Notes under the pieces: generated by a model
Seen by the model: only the letters and a program-made list of their open reading frames with translations
What the model was told of the DNA's origin: nothing
Database searches by the model: none
Source of the DNA: Victivallales bacterium
Lineage (GTDB): Bacteria > Verrucomicrobiota > Lentisphaeria > Oligosphaerales > Oligosphaeraceae
NCBI GenBank assembly: GCA_017964325.1
Contig: JAGCSE010000260.1
Location: forward strand, 1-9,704
Reading direction: 5' to 3'
Length of the DNA stretch: 9,704 nt
Shown: positions 1 through 6,222 of the stretch, one piece after another
Position numbering within the stretch: the stretch's first letter is position 1
Layout: every line of letters starts with the position of its first letter
Translations under genes and position numbers: made by a program

Positions 1-1199
1 GCCTGCACCATGCCGTGCGCCACCGTGAAACCGCCGCCCATGCACAGAATCGTGTCCGTACGGGACAACGGCGGGAAGACGCCCAGACTGTAGCAGCCGA
101 TGTCGCCCGTCACGATCACGTCGTATTTCGTCAGGCCGAAGAAAATGCCGCGATGCGGGCAGCCAGCGCAGAGCATCGGCGGGCGGCCTGGCAGGTCATT
201 CGCATCCGCAACAGGCGTCGCGACAGGAGCTTCCGTTCCTTCCAGACGCGCCTTCACGCCCTGAATGACAATCGGCGTCAATTCGCCGCAACGCGGAACA
301 ACGTTCTTGCCGTCGCACGCGATGCCGAGCGATTTCACATGCTCTTCCAGAATCGGATCGCCTTCTTCAATCACGGCGACACGCTCCATGCGTGACGCAA
401 AATCGCGAATCAACTCATCTGGAAACGGCCATGCCCAGCCAAGCTTCAACACGGAGGCTTCAGGAAACGCATCCAAACAGTGCAACGCCGCGACACTGGA
501 TGAGATGATTCCCAATTTCGTCCCACGCTTATACTCTTTGTTCAAAGGACTTCCGCATGATTCAGCCGCCTGTGCAACTATGCGGTCCTCCACATCACGA
601 CGGAGCTTGCGTCCCCAAATCGGCAGCGGGCAGAACTGCGACGGATTGTGCTCGAAAGCGGAATCCTTGCTCTCACGACGTTCGCCTACTTCACACAAAA
701 AACGCGAATGGCTCACGCATGTTGTCGTCCGAATGATGACGGGACAACGGTATTTTTCAGAAATGTCGAACGCCTTCATCATGTATTCACGGCATTCGAC
801 GGCGCTGCCAGGCTCCAGAACAGGCAGTTTCGCAAGCCGCGCATAATGGCGCGTATCCTGTTCCGTCTGAGACGAATTCATGCCAGGATCGTCTGCGACG
901 ACGATGACCATGCCGCCGACAACGCCGATGTACGACAGCGTCATCATCGGATCCGCCGCCACATTCAGTCCGACCAGTTTCATCGTCACCATGCTTCGGG
1001 CACCGCCAATCGCCGCGCCCGCCGCCGCCTCCATCGCTACTTTTTCATTCGGCGACCATTCGCAGTACGGTCCATCATACTTAACAAGATTCTCCAGAAT
1101 CTCCGTCGAAGGCGTGCCTGGATACCCGAACGCGGCGCGAACGCCTGCCTCCCACGCCCCACGAGCCAACGCCTCATTGCCTGACAACAGCTTTTTCAT
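1..1199 (-). CDS. iorA: Indolepyruvate:ferredoxin oxidoreductase, alpha subunit (3' end outside window)
   Basis: This is the thiamine-diphosphate (TPP) catalytic subunit of indolepyruvate:ferredoxin oxidoreductase, a cytoplasmic enzyme that interconverts arylpyruvate + CoA with aryl-acetyl-CoA + CO2 while reducing or oxidising ferredoxin. 399 codons are visible from the ATG at 1199-1197, and the frame is open to the left edge. The N-terminus LLSGNEALARGAWEAGV followed by GYPGTPSTEI (residues 25-34) is the classic family start. LCAGCPHR (343-350), GDIGCYSLG (365-373) and LCMGGG...AHG (385-396) mark the TPP/Mg2+ domain. Full-length members are about 580-620 residues, so roughly 200 residues are missing, including the expected C-terminal two-cluster ferredoxin domain. 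The upstream gap to paaK is 213 bp. The leader is AT-rich and shows no Shine-Dalgarno, unlike paaK. Identification is confident. Substrate choice among indole-, phenyl- and hydroxyphenylpyruvate cannot be read from the sequence. Confidence 0.95.
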   Translation of the reverse strand, partial: MKKLLSGNEALARGAWEAGVRAAFGYPGTPSTEILENLVKYDGPYCEWSPNEKVAMEAAAGAAIGGARSMVTMKLVGLNVAADPMMTLSYIGVVGGMVIVVADDPGMNSSQTEQDTRHYARLAKLPVLEPGSAVECREYMMKAFDISEKYRCPVIIRTTTCVSHSRFLCEVGERRESKDSAFEHNPSQFCPLPIWGRKLRRDVEDRIVAQAAESCGSPLNKEYKRGTKLGIISSSVAALHCLDAFPEASVLKLGWAWPFPDELIRDFASRMERVAVIEEGDPILEEHVKSLGIACDGKNVVPRCGELTPIVIQGVKARLEGTEAPVATPVADANDLPGRPPMLCAGCPHRGIFFGLTKYDVIVTGDIGCYSLGVFPPLSRTDTILCMGGGFTVAHGMVQ

Positions 1200-1412
1200 A
1201 TAGTTGATATAATATTGGTTACATTTTTATAGTCTTTCAATTGGTGTTTCCTTACGCGAAGCGCATTCGAAATCGCCGAGCCGCCGACAGCCAGTCTTTT
1301 ATCCTTTAAAGTAAAGGCATAAAGCAAATACAGACACTACATGGACAGGACTGCCGGCGGCGAGGCATTTTTTCGTGTCGTTTCATGCCTTTCGTGGTTC
1401 CAAAAGAAAAGC
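1200..1412. other. Intergenic gap between paaK and iorA
   Basis: This 213-bp gap interrupts an otherwise tight minus-strand cluster. Read on the minus strand, the 40 bases before iorA are very AT-rich. They contain a TTGAAA-like element (1240-1235) and a TATTAT-like element (1214-1209) spaced 20 bases apart, which is too wide for a confident sigma-70 promoter. Further upstream is a perfect 6-3-6 inverted repeat, CCTTTA-aag-TAAAGG (1303-1317), which could be an operator. A weak AGGCAT/ATGCCT pair (1363-1368 and 1385-1390) has a 16-base loop. I see no convincing intrinsic terminator and no credible small gene. A separate iorA promoter somewhere in the gap is likely but not proven. Confidence 0.4.
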
Positions 1413-2717
1413 TTACAGCTTCGGGACATCCACGCCGTCCTTCTGGAAGAAGACGCGCTTCGCCTTGCCTTCCGTCTGCGGCAGCGTGCCGGGCGCGAAG
1501 ATGTCGCCGTCAGGCGAGAAGCCCAGCGTTTCCTTCAGTTGCTTCTCTACCATGTAACCCGTCACGCCTTTTTCGGCTTCGACTTCGACACGGAGGTTCT
1601 TCACACCGTTTATTTCATTGATGATCATGCGGTAGTTCGGCAGGACGCCCTTAATCTTCAACAGAGCCTGTTCGACCTGCGCAGGGAAGAAATTGACGCC
1701 TTTGATGATCAGCATGTCGTCGATGCGCCCCTTGATCGTGTCCAGGCGGACATGCGTACGACCGCATTCGCAGCAGTCCTTCGAGACGACGCGCGTCAAA
1801 TCGCCCGTGCGGAAACGGATGACGGGAATCGCCTCGCGTGTCAACGCCGTCACGGCCAATTCACCGATTTCACCGTCAGGAACATGCTTAAGCGTCACGG
1901 GATCAATGATTTCAACGATATAATGATCTTCCCATACATGGATGCCGTTATGGTACTGGCAGTCCTGTCCAAGCGTGCCGATGCCGCCCGTCTCCGTCAT
2001 GCCGTAGATATCGTATGGTTCGACGCCCAGGCCTTCACGCAGGCGCGTCTTCATCTCCGGCGTAAACGATTCCGCTCCGCAAATCGCAACGCGCAGGTTC
2101 GGCAGCTCCACGCCCATCTTCTCACGGACTTCCATAATGCGCGTCGCGTATGACACGACGCACACGAAGCCGTTCGTCTTCATGTCATGGGCCAGACGGA
2201 CCTGCCGTTCCGTGTTGCCAGGGCCGGCAGGAACGATGAACAAACCGGCCGCCCTTGCGCCGTGATAGCAACCGAAACCGCCATTGAACAGGCCGAATCC
2301 AGGCGTGATCTGGATCGTATCCGTCTTCTTCATGCCCGCCATCACATAGCAGCGGGCCATGCATTCCGCCCACTGGTCGAGATCATGCTGCGTGTAGAGC
2401 ATGACAACGGGCGTGCCGCTCGTGCCGCTGGACATGTGCATCTCGATGATTTTGCTGCGATCGACGCAGCACATGCCGTCCGGATACTGCGTGCGGAAAT
2501 CCTTTTTGCTCATGAACGGCAGTTTCTCCAAATCCTCCAGCCCTTTGAACGTCGCGGCGTCCACGCCCGCTTCCTTGTAGTGGTCCGCAAAAAACGCATT
2601 GTGCGCCTGCGTGTGGCGGACGATGTTGCGAAGCCGTTCATCCTGAATGGCTTCAAGCTGGCTTCTGTTCAACGTTTCATCGACATGATTGTAAAAGGAA
2701 CTTTCACGAACCGACAT
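1413..2717 (-). CDS. paaK: Phenylacetate-CoA ligase family arylacetate-CoA ligase (AMP-forming)
   Basis: This gene encodes a 434-residue adenylate-forming ligase that activates an arylacetate with ATP and CoA to aryl-acetyl-CoA, AMP and PPi in the cytoplasm. The motifs appear in family order: P-loop SSGTSGTPVV (96-105), YGMTETGG (238-245), RTGDL (303-307), hinge region GRIDDMLIIKGVNFFP (330-345), and the C-terminal EGKAKRV (417-423) carrying the conserved lysine region. The cysteines CCEC (315-318), just before the hinge, are usual for the PaaK clade. Length is normal. The start chosen is the ATG at 2717, because a perfect AGGAGG (2730-2725, inside the end of iorB) sits seven bases upstream. 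A TTG at 2723 is in frame but too close to that site. The iorB stop lies two bases before this ATG, so the pair is probably translationally coupled. Phenylacetate, indoleacetate and hydroxyphenylacetate are all possible substrates, and the iorAB context supports one of these. Confidence 0.93.
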   Translation of the reverse strand: MSVRESSFYNHVDETLNRSQLEAIQDERLRNIVRHTQAHNAFFADHYKEAGVDAATFKGLEDLEKLPFMSKKDFRTQYPDGMCCVDRSKIIEMHMSSGTSGTPVVMLYTQHDLDQWAECMARCYVMAGMKKTDTIQITPGFGLFNGGFGCYHGARAAGLFIVPAGPGNTERQVRLAHDMKTNGFVCVVSYATRIMEVREKMGVELPNLRVAICGAESFTPEMKTRLREGLGVEPYDIYGMTETGGIGTLGQDCQYHNGIHVWEDHYIVEIIDPVTLKHVPDGEIGELAVTALTREAIPVIRFRTGDLTRVVSKDCCECGRTHVRLDTIKGRIDDMLIIKGVNFFPAQVEQALLKIKGVLPNYRMIINEINGVKNLRVEVEAEKGVTGYMVEKQLKETLGFSPDGDIFAPGTLPQTEGKAKRVFFQKDGVDVPKL

Positions 2718-2719
2718 TT

Positions 2720-3289
2720 TCAAGCCTCCTGTCCGGCCTTCAAGGCCGCCATGTTGTTTTCTACCATCCCAGACTTCACACTGCGTTCAACTGCGGCCCG
2801 CCAGCTGCTTTCCGGCAGTTCGAGCCAACTTGACAACGCGCCGACCATCACCGTGTTCGCCAGACGCAAATCACCGAGCTTCAACGCGATGGCGCAACAG
2901 TCGATATATTTCAAATCACTGAAGGAACGTGACAGCCGTTCATCCAAATCAGCTGGATACGACGCCCGTCCAGTCGAAACCGTCACAGGAATCAACCGTT
3001 GCTTCGAGACGGCCGCCTTGCCGTCCGCCTTCAGCCAATGCGCACAGCGAAGCCCTTCCACTGGCTCCAATGCACATAGCACGTCCGCCTCGCCTTCGCG
3101 GAATAAAGGCGAATGAAAACCTTCGCCGAAACGCACTTGTGCCGTCACGGAACCACCACGCTGCGCCATCCCGTGCAATTCATTGGTCGTGACATCATAG
3201 CCCGACAATTCCGCCGCGGCGGCGATGATCTTCGCGGCGAACAAGATTCCCTGCCCGCCGACTCCGCATAGCATGACATTCTTCAACAT
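2720..3289 (-). CDS. iorB: Indolepyruvate:ferredoxin oxidoreductase, beta subunit
   Basis: This is the small subunit partnering IorA, belonging to the gamma-type domain family of 2-oxoacid:ferredoxin oxidoreductases. It is 189 residues long, normal for IorB. The N-terminal signature GVGGQGILFAAK (9-20) is followed by ELHGMAQRGGSV (37-48), a conserved block of this family. The later ANTVMVGALSSW segment is also typical. The start chosen is the ATG at 3289, because MLKNVMLCGVGGQG matches the family beginning. The frame stays open 39 codons further upstream, but that extension has no family resemblance and would run through the promoter region. A weak AGG lies about seven bases before the start. 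The gene heads the cluster iorB-paaK-iorA and is divergent from the LpxL-like gene. Having paaK between the two subunit genes is unusual. Confidence 0.93.
   Translation of the reverse strand: MLKNVMLCGVGGQGILFAAKIIAAAAELSGYDVTTNELHGMAQRGGSVTAQVRFGEGFHSPLFREGEADVLCALEPVEGLRCAHWLKADGKAAVSKQRLIPVTVSTGRASYPADLDERLSRSFSDLKYIDCCAIALKLGDLRLANTVMVGALSSWLELPESSWRAAVERSVKSGMVENNMAALKAGQEA
2725..2730 (-). promoter_or_regulatory. Shine-Dalgarno of paaK, within iorB
   Basis: A perfect AGGAGG on the minus strand is embedded in the last codons of iorB (encoding the final Gln-Glu-Ala). It lies seven bases before the ATG at 2717 but only one base before the in-frame TTG at 2723. This settles the paaK start in favour of the ATG and points to coupled translation with iorB. 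Confidence 0.8.
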
Positions 3290-3330
3290 ACTGAACCTAT
3301 TGGTTGGATTTGACGAAAACAAAACAGAAT

Positions 3331-3358
3331 AACATACATGAAACACAGTAAATTGCAA
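3331..3358 (-). promoter_or_regulatory. Possible sigma-70-type promoter for iorB
   Basis: On the minus strand, TTGCAA (3358-3353) is followed by a 16-base spacer and TATGTT (3336-3331), which would give a leader of about 35 bases to the iorB ATG. Each box matches consensus at only four of six positions. A better -35 box, TTGACA (3382-3377), lies just upstream but has no -10 partner at the right distance. The assignment is tentative. Confidence 0.28.
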
Positions 3359-3511
3359 TTTTCCGCCCCACCACTTTGTCAAGATTTTTCCGTTCTCGTC
3401 TTCCATCTCTTGTCATCATTCATCAAGTGATTTTATTGGCTTTTTTTCGCTTTGGCTGTATGTTTTGTATTGTCTCCCGAAAAGACATCGCATTCAAGCC
3501 AGCCAGCCGCC

Positions 3512-4528
3512 ATGCCATCGAAAGCCAAAATCATCAAAAGAGCCATCACCGACGCCATCGTCAACATGATGACGCCGCCGCTCGTCTCGGTTGTCGGCGG
3601 CTTGTCAGATTCGGGGGCGGAAAAGCTCGCACACTTCGCGGCGAAAATCATCCGATTTTTCAACATCAACGCATACAAAAACATACACGCCAACTTGAAA
3701 GTCGCCTTTCCAGAATGGACGGAGGAACAACGCAACGAACTCGCCTTCCGCAACGCCGTTCACACCGTCCGTTTCGGCATCGACTTTCTCCGCATCCTCA
3801 AACACCCTGAACTTGTCAAATCCTATTCCATCCCGCCTGAATCAGCATTTTTGAATCAAGTTGCCAAAAGTTCCGTCATCCTCTGCCTCCCGCATCTTGG
3901 CAACTGGGAGATACTTGGGCAGGCTGTTCCATGCTTCGGCATTAAGGCCGCCGCCGTTGCGGAAATGTTCCGCAACAAAAAGCTGAACACGCTCATCGAA
4001 TCCGCAAGGCAGCAGAACGGACTCCTCATCATTCCGCGAACAGGCGCCGCCAGAAAAGTCATCGGAGCACTCCGCTCTGGCCATTCCGTCGGATTCCTTG
4101 CGGACCAGAATCTCAGTCCTGCGGACGGCGGCGTCTTTTTGGACTTTTTCGGCCTCCCCGCCCCTTCCAGCACGCTTCCCGCCCTGCTTGCACAACGCCT
4201 TCATCTTCCTATACTTGTCGGAGCCTCCGTCAGACGGGACGATGGTAAATATGAATGCAAATTCATCTTCCTTCCGAAAAAAGTGGACGAATATCCTGAC
4301 ACCAACTCCCTTGCACAAGCCCTCCTTAAAGCTAACGAAACTCTTATTCGTCAATATCCAGAACAATACCTTTGGACTTACCATAGATGGCGCTACATCC
4401 CAGAAAACGCCACCGACGATTTTGCGAAACAATTTCCATTCTACGCTGTCAAAAGACCTTACCCGTGCCCTGAATCGCTCATGCGGCAGGACGATCGCAA
4501 TCATGCCACACCCCAAGAAAAAGGATGA
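3512..4528 (+). CDS. Lipid A biosynthesis acyltransferase, LpxL/HtrB family
   Basis: This is a membrane-associated acyltransferase of the LpxL/LpxM/HtrB family, which adds secondary acyl chains to lipid A precursors at the inner membrane. It is 338 residues long from the ATG at 3512. The catalytic HX4E motif is seen as HLGNWE (128-133). Further family blocks are LADQN (196-200), FFGLPAPSSTLPALLA (212-227) and the late WTYHRWRY (288-295). A hydrophobic/amphipathic N-terminal segment (about residues 7-30) would seat it on the membrane. The frame also opens at a TTG (3452), giving 20 more residues with no family resemblance. Neither start has a clear Shine-Dalgarno, so the start is uncertain. 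The tail after residue 296 (about 40 residues) is rather long for the family. The stop overlaps the folB start in an ATGA, suggesting co-translation. Related acyltransferases use other lipids, so lipid A is inferred from the family. Confidence 0.85.
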   Translation: MPSKAKIIKRAITDAIVNMMTPPLVSVVGGLSDSGAEKLAHFAAKIIRFFNINAYKNIHANLKVAFPEWTEEQRNELAFRNAVHTVRFGIDFLRILKHPELVKSYSIPPESAFLNQVAKSSVILCLPHLGNWEILGQAVPCFGIKAAAVAEMFRNKKLNTLIESARQQNGLLIIPRTGAARKVIGALRSGHSVGFLADQNLSPADGGVFLDFFGLPAPSSTLPALLAQRLHLPILVGASVRRDDGKYECKFIFLPKKVDEYPDTNSLAQALLKANETLIRQYPEQYLWTYHRWRYIPENATDDFAKQFPFYAVKRPYPCPESLMRQDDRNHATPQEKG

Positions 4529-4902
4529 CCATGGATTCCATACTCCTCAGAGACCTGACCGTCTCATGCATCCTCGGATGCGACCCAGAAGAACGAACAA
4601 GACGACGACTCGTCAAAATTACAATTGAACTTTTCCTCGACCTGAATGAAGCCGCCACGACCGACAATCTCGAAAAAACCGTTGATTACGGCATGCTCGT
4701 CAAGAAAATCATCGAGTTCGCAGAAGGCACAAGTTACCATCTGATCGAAGCTTTGGCAGGAGCCGTCGCTGATTTCTGCCTGGAGGATCCAAAGGTTCAG
4801 CGAGTCGATCTGCAAGTCACTAAACCCCTCCCCTGTCCAGGGCTCAATGCCGCCGCCATACGCATTTCACGCGAAAGAAAGCAACGGCCTGTTGAAAACT
4901 GA
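4525..4902 (+). CDS. folB: Dihydroneopterin aldolase
   Basis: This is a cytoplasmic folate-pathway enzyme that cleaves 7,8-dihydroneopterin to 6-hydroxymethyl-7,8-dihydropterin and glycolaldehyde. It is 125 residues long, a normal size for this homo-octameric family. Family hallmarks are DSILLRDLTVSCILGCDPEER (4-24, with the conserved acidic position near Glu22), VDYGMLVKKI (53-62), HLIEALA (72-78, with the pterin-binding Glu75) and VTKPLP (98-103, with the conserved Lys100). The ATG at 4525 overlaps the stop of the upstream acyltransferase gene (ATGA). A second ATG at 4531 is better spaced from the AAGG at 4521-4524 and would give MDSILLRDL, equally good for the family, so the true start may be six bases later. 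No other folate gene is present in the window, and its partner is a lipid gene, so the coupling looks like genomic packing and not shared function. Confidence 0.9.
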   Translation: MTMDSILLRDLTVSCILGCDPEERTRRRLVKITIELFLDLNEAATTDNLEKTVDYGMLVKKIIEFAEGTSYHLIEALAGAVADFCLEDPKVQRVDLQVTKPLPCPGLNAAAIRISRERKQRPVEN

Positions 4903-4919
4903 AAATATGACGTTACAAT
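4892..4919 (+). promoter_or_regulatory. Probable promoter of the Gfo/Idh/MocA gene
   Basis: TTGAAA (4892-4897) and TACAAT (4914-4919) are separated by 16 bases, each matching sigma-70 consensus at five of six positions. The -35 box overlaps the last codons of folB. Transcription would begin near 4926, leaving about 65 bases of leader to the ATG at 4991. An ATG at 4934 would be almost leaderless, which supports the downstream start. Confidence 0.42.
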
Positions 4920-4940
4920 ATTAAGAGGATTCAATGAAAA

Positions 4941-4957
4941 CCGCCGATTTCCGGCGG
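4941..4957 (+). other. GC-rich hairpin in the leader of the Gfo/Idh/MocA gene
   Basis: CCGCCG (4941-4946) and CGGCGG (4952-4957) form a perfect six-base-pair GC stem with a five-base loop. It is not followed by a T run, so it is not a standard terminator. It lies between the promoter-like element at 4892-4919 and the ribosome binding site AGAAGG (4978-4983), where it could affect mRNA stability or translation. It could also be chance in a GC-rich stretch. Confidence 0.4.
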
Positions 4958-4990
4958 ACCATGCAACCACAAACAAAAGAAGGTCAGACC

Positions 4991-6049
4991 ATGAGCAGAA
5001 AAATCAAAGTCGGTATCATCGGTGCCGGTACGATCGGTTCGGTTCACGCCGACGCCTACAAGAAAGTCGCCAACGCGGATCTCGTCGCCCTTTGTGACAT
5101 CCTGCCGGACAAGCTGGCGGAAAAGGCTAAACGCCACGGCATCGCCACAACCTACACGGATTACCATGAATTGCTGAAGAATCCGGAAATTGAAGCCGTT
5201 TCCATCTGCGTGCCTAACGATATGCACGCCCCCATCGCCATCGACGCCCTGAACGCCGGCAAGAACGTCATGCTCGAAAAGCCGATGTGCCTCAACGCCG
5301 ACCTCGCCCGCAAAGTCGTCGCCGCCCGCGACGCCAACAAGAAAGTCCTCCAGATCGGTATGGTTCGCCGTCAATCCACGGAAGCCGACATCATCAAGAA
5401 ACTGATTGAAGACGGCCGTCTCGGCGAAGTCTATCAGATTCGCGTCAAACTCATCCGTCGCCGCGGCATCCCCGGCCTCGGCGGATGGTTCACCACCAAG
5501 GCCCGCTCTGGCGGCGGCGGCATCATCGACATCTCCGTCCACGCCCTCGACCTCTCCATGTACGTGACAGGCCTTTGGAATCCAACTGCTGTCTCCGCAA
5601 AGACTTACTCCAAATTTGGCTCCCCCATTAAAGACTATCACTATGTTTCCATGTGGGCCGGACCACCCAAAATGGACGGTATCTTCGACGTTGACGACTA
5701 CGCCGCCGGTCTCATCCGTTTCGGCGACAAGGCCACCCTCTCCTTCGAAGTCGCCTGGGCCTGCAACGCCCATCCGGAAAACTGCATCGAGATTCTCGGC
5801 GACAAAGGCGGCGTGAAGCTCGAAGGCAACAACGTCGTCCTCCTCACCGAATACGACAACCGCCCCGCCGACATCAAGCTCGACTACGATGCGCAGCGCG
5901 ACGGCTTCGCGGATGAACTCCGCAAGTTCATCGCCGCCGTCAACGGCGAAGGCGAAGTCCCCGCCACCGGCGAACAGGGAATCATCATGATGCGCGTCCT
6001 CGACGCCATCTACAAGTCCTCCGACCTCAACAAGGAAGTGGAAATCTAA
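4991..6049 (+). CDS. Gfo/Idh/MocA family NAD(P)-dependent oxidoreductase
   Basis: This is a 352-residue dehydrogenase acting on a sugar, polyol or related hydroxyl substrate; the exact substrate is not readable. The N-terminal Rossmann fold shows VGIIGAGTIGSVH (7-19) with the GxGxxG nucleotide loop and an acidic residue, Asp36, at the end of strand 2, which favours NAD. EKP (96-98) is the family lysine motif. GGGGIIDISVHALDL (174-188) supplies the Asp180/His184 pair typical of the catalytic centre. Length is normal. The start chosen is the ATG at 4991, with AGAAGG seven bases upstream and the family-like N-terminus KIKVGIIG. An in-frame ATG at 4934 would add 19 residues containing the hairpin and no recognisable sequence. 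Codons are strongly biased to C- or G-ending forms (GCC, CTC, ATC, AAG), more than in the neighbouring acyltransferase gene, as often seen in highly expressed genes. A strong terminator follows the stop by about 20 bases. Confidence 0.92.
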   Translation: MSRKIKVGIIGAGTIGSVHADAYKKVANADLVALCDILPDKLAEKAKRHGIATTYTDYHELLKNPEIEAVSICVPNDMHAPIAIDALNAGKNVMLEKPMCLNADLARKVVAARDANKKVLQIGMVRRQSTEADIIKKLIEDGRLGEVYQIRVKLIRRRGIPGLGGWFTTKARSGGGGIIDISVHALDLSMYVTGLWNPTAVSAKTYSKFGSPIKDYHYVSMWAGPPKMDGIFDVDDYAAGLIRFGDKATLSFEVAWACNAHPENCIEILGDKGGVKLEGNNVVLLTEYDNRPADIKLDYDAQRDGFADELRKFIAAVNGEGEVPATGEQGIIMMRVLDAIYKSSDLNKEVEI

Positions 6050-6070
6050 AGATTTTCCCCTGAAAACACG

Positions 6071-6103
6071 AAGGCGCCCGAAATTTCTTTCTTCGGGCGC
6101 CTT
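6071..6103 (+). terminator. Intrinsic terminator of the Gfo/Idh/MocA gene
   Basis: A perfect 12-base-pair stem, AAGGCGCCCGAA (6071-6082) with TTCGGGCGCCTT (6092-6103), encloses a nine-base loop and runs into TTTTGTG. It starts 21 bases after the stop codon. It lies in the convergent gap and might also stop minus-strand transcripts from PFP, although the T run on that side (CGTGTTTTC) is poor. Confidence 0.92.
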
Positions 6104-6123
6104 TTGTGTTATCTTTTCTTTCT

Positions 6124-6220
6124 CTAGAGCTTCTAGAGCCGCTAGAGCTTCTAGAGCCGCTAGAGCCGCTAGAGCCGCTAGAGCTTCTAGAGCCGCTAGA
6201 GCTTCTAGATTCTTCTAGCC
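6124..6220. repeat. 9-bp tandem array, CTAGAGCTT/CTAGAGCCG
   Basis: Nine exact-length 9-bp units run from 6124 to 6204, each CTAGAGC followed by TT or CG. Two degenerate units follow: CTAGATTCTT (6205-6214) and CTAGCC (6215-6220). Unit endings read TT, CG, TT, CG, CG, CG, TT, CG, TT. The array ends two bases from the PFP stop codon, so relative to PFP it begins right after the gene and reads CTAGAAGCT / CTAGCGGCT. It contains eleven CTAG tetramers in 97 bp; in a by-eye scan I found CTAG elsewhere only in the related tract at 9652. It opens no credible gene. Confidence 0.95.
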
Positions 6221-6222
6221 AA

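Noticed and set aside
1363..1390. AGGCAT/ATGCCT pair as terminator after paaK
   Set aside because: Six-base stem with a 16-base loop and no clean T run following on the minus strand.
2187..3116. Plus-strand open frame of 309 codons, and similar long frames at 1341-2153 and 15-395
   Set aside because: All are antisense shadows of iorA, paaK and iorB with no motif of their own.
3377..3382. Consensus TTGACA as a -35 box for iorB
   Set aside because: At 17 bases downstream the sequence is ATTGCA, not a -10 box; the nearest AT-rich boxes are more than 24 bases away.
3290..3406. Upstream 39-codon extension of iorB
   Set aside because: The extension lacks family resemblance and would cover the promoter region. 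The ATG at 3289 gives the standard IorB N-terminus.
4931..5773. Minus-strand open frame of 280 codons
   Set aside because: It is entirely antisense to the Gfo/Idh/MocA gene, whose motifs are unmistakable. The frame is Asp/Gly/Val-rich as expected from the complement of C-ending codons.
6124..6220. CRISPR array
   Set aside because: Units are 9 bp and contiguous with no unique spacers, and no cas gene is nearby.
6124..6220. Single large hairpin or terminator made by the CTAG array
   Set aside because: All units point the same way. CTAG and AGCT are short palindromes, but no long stem forms. The real terminator is the separate stem at 6071-6103.
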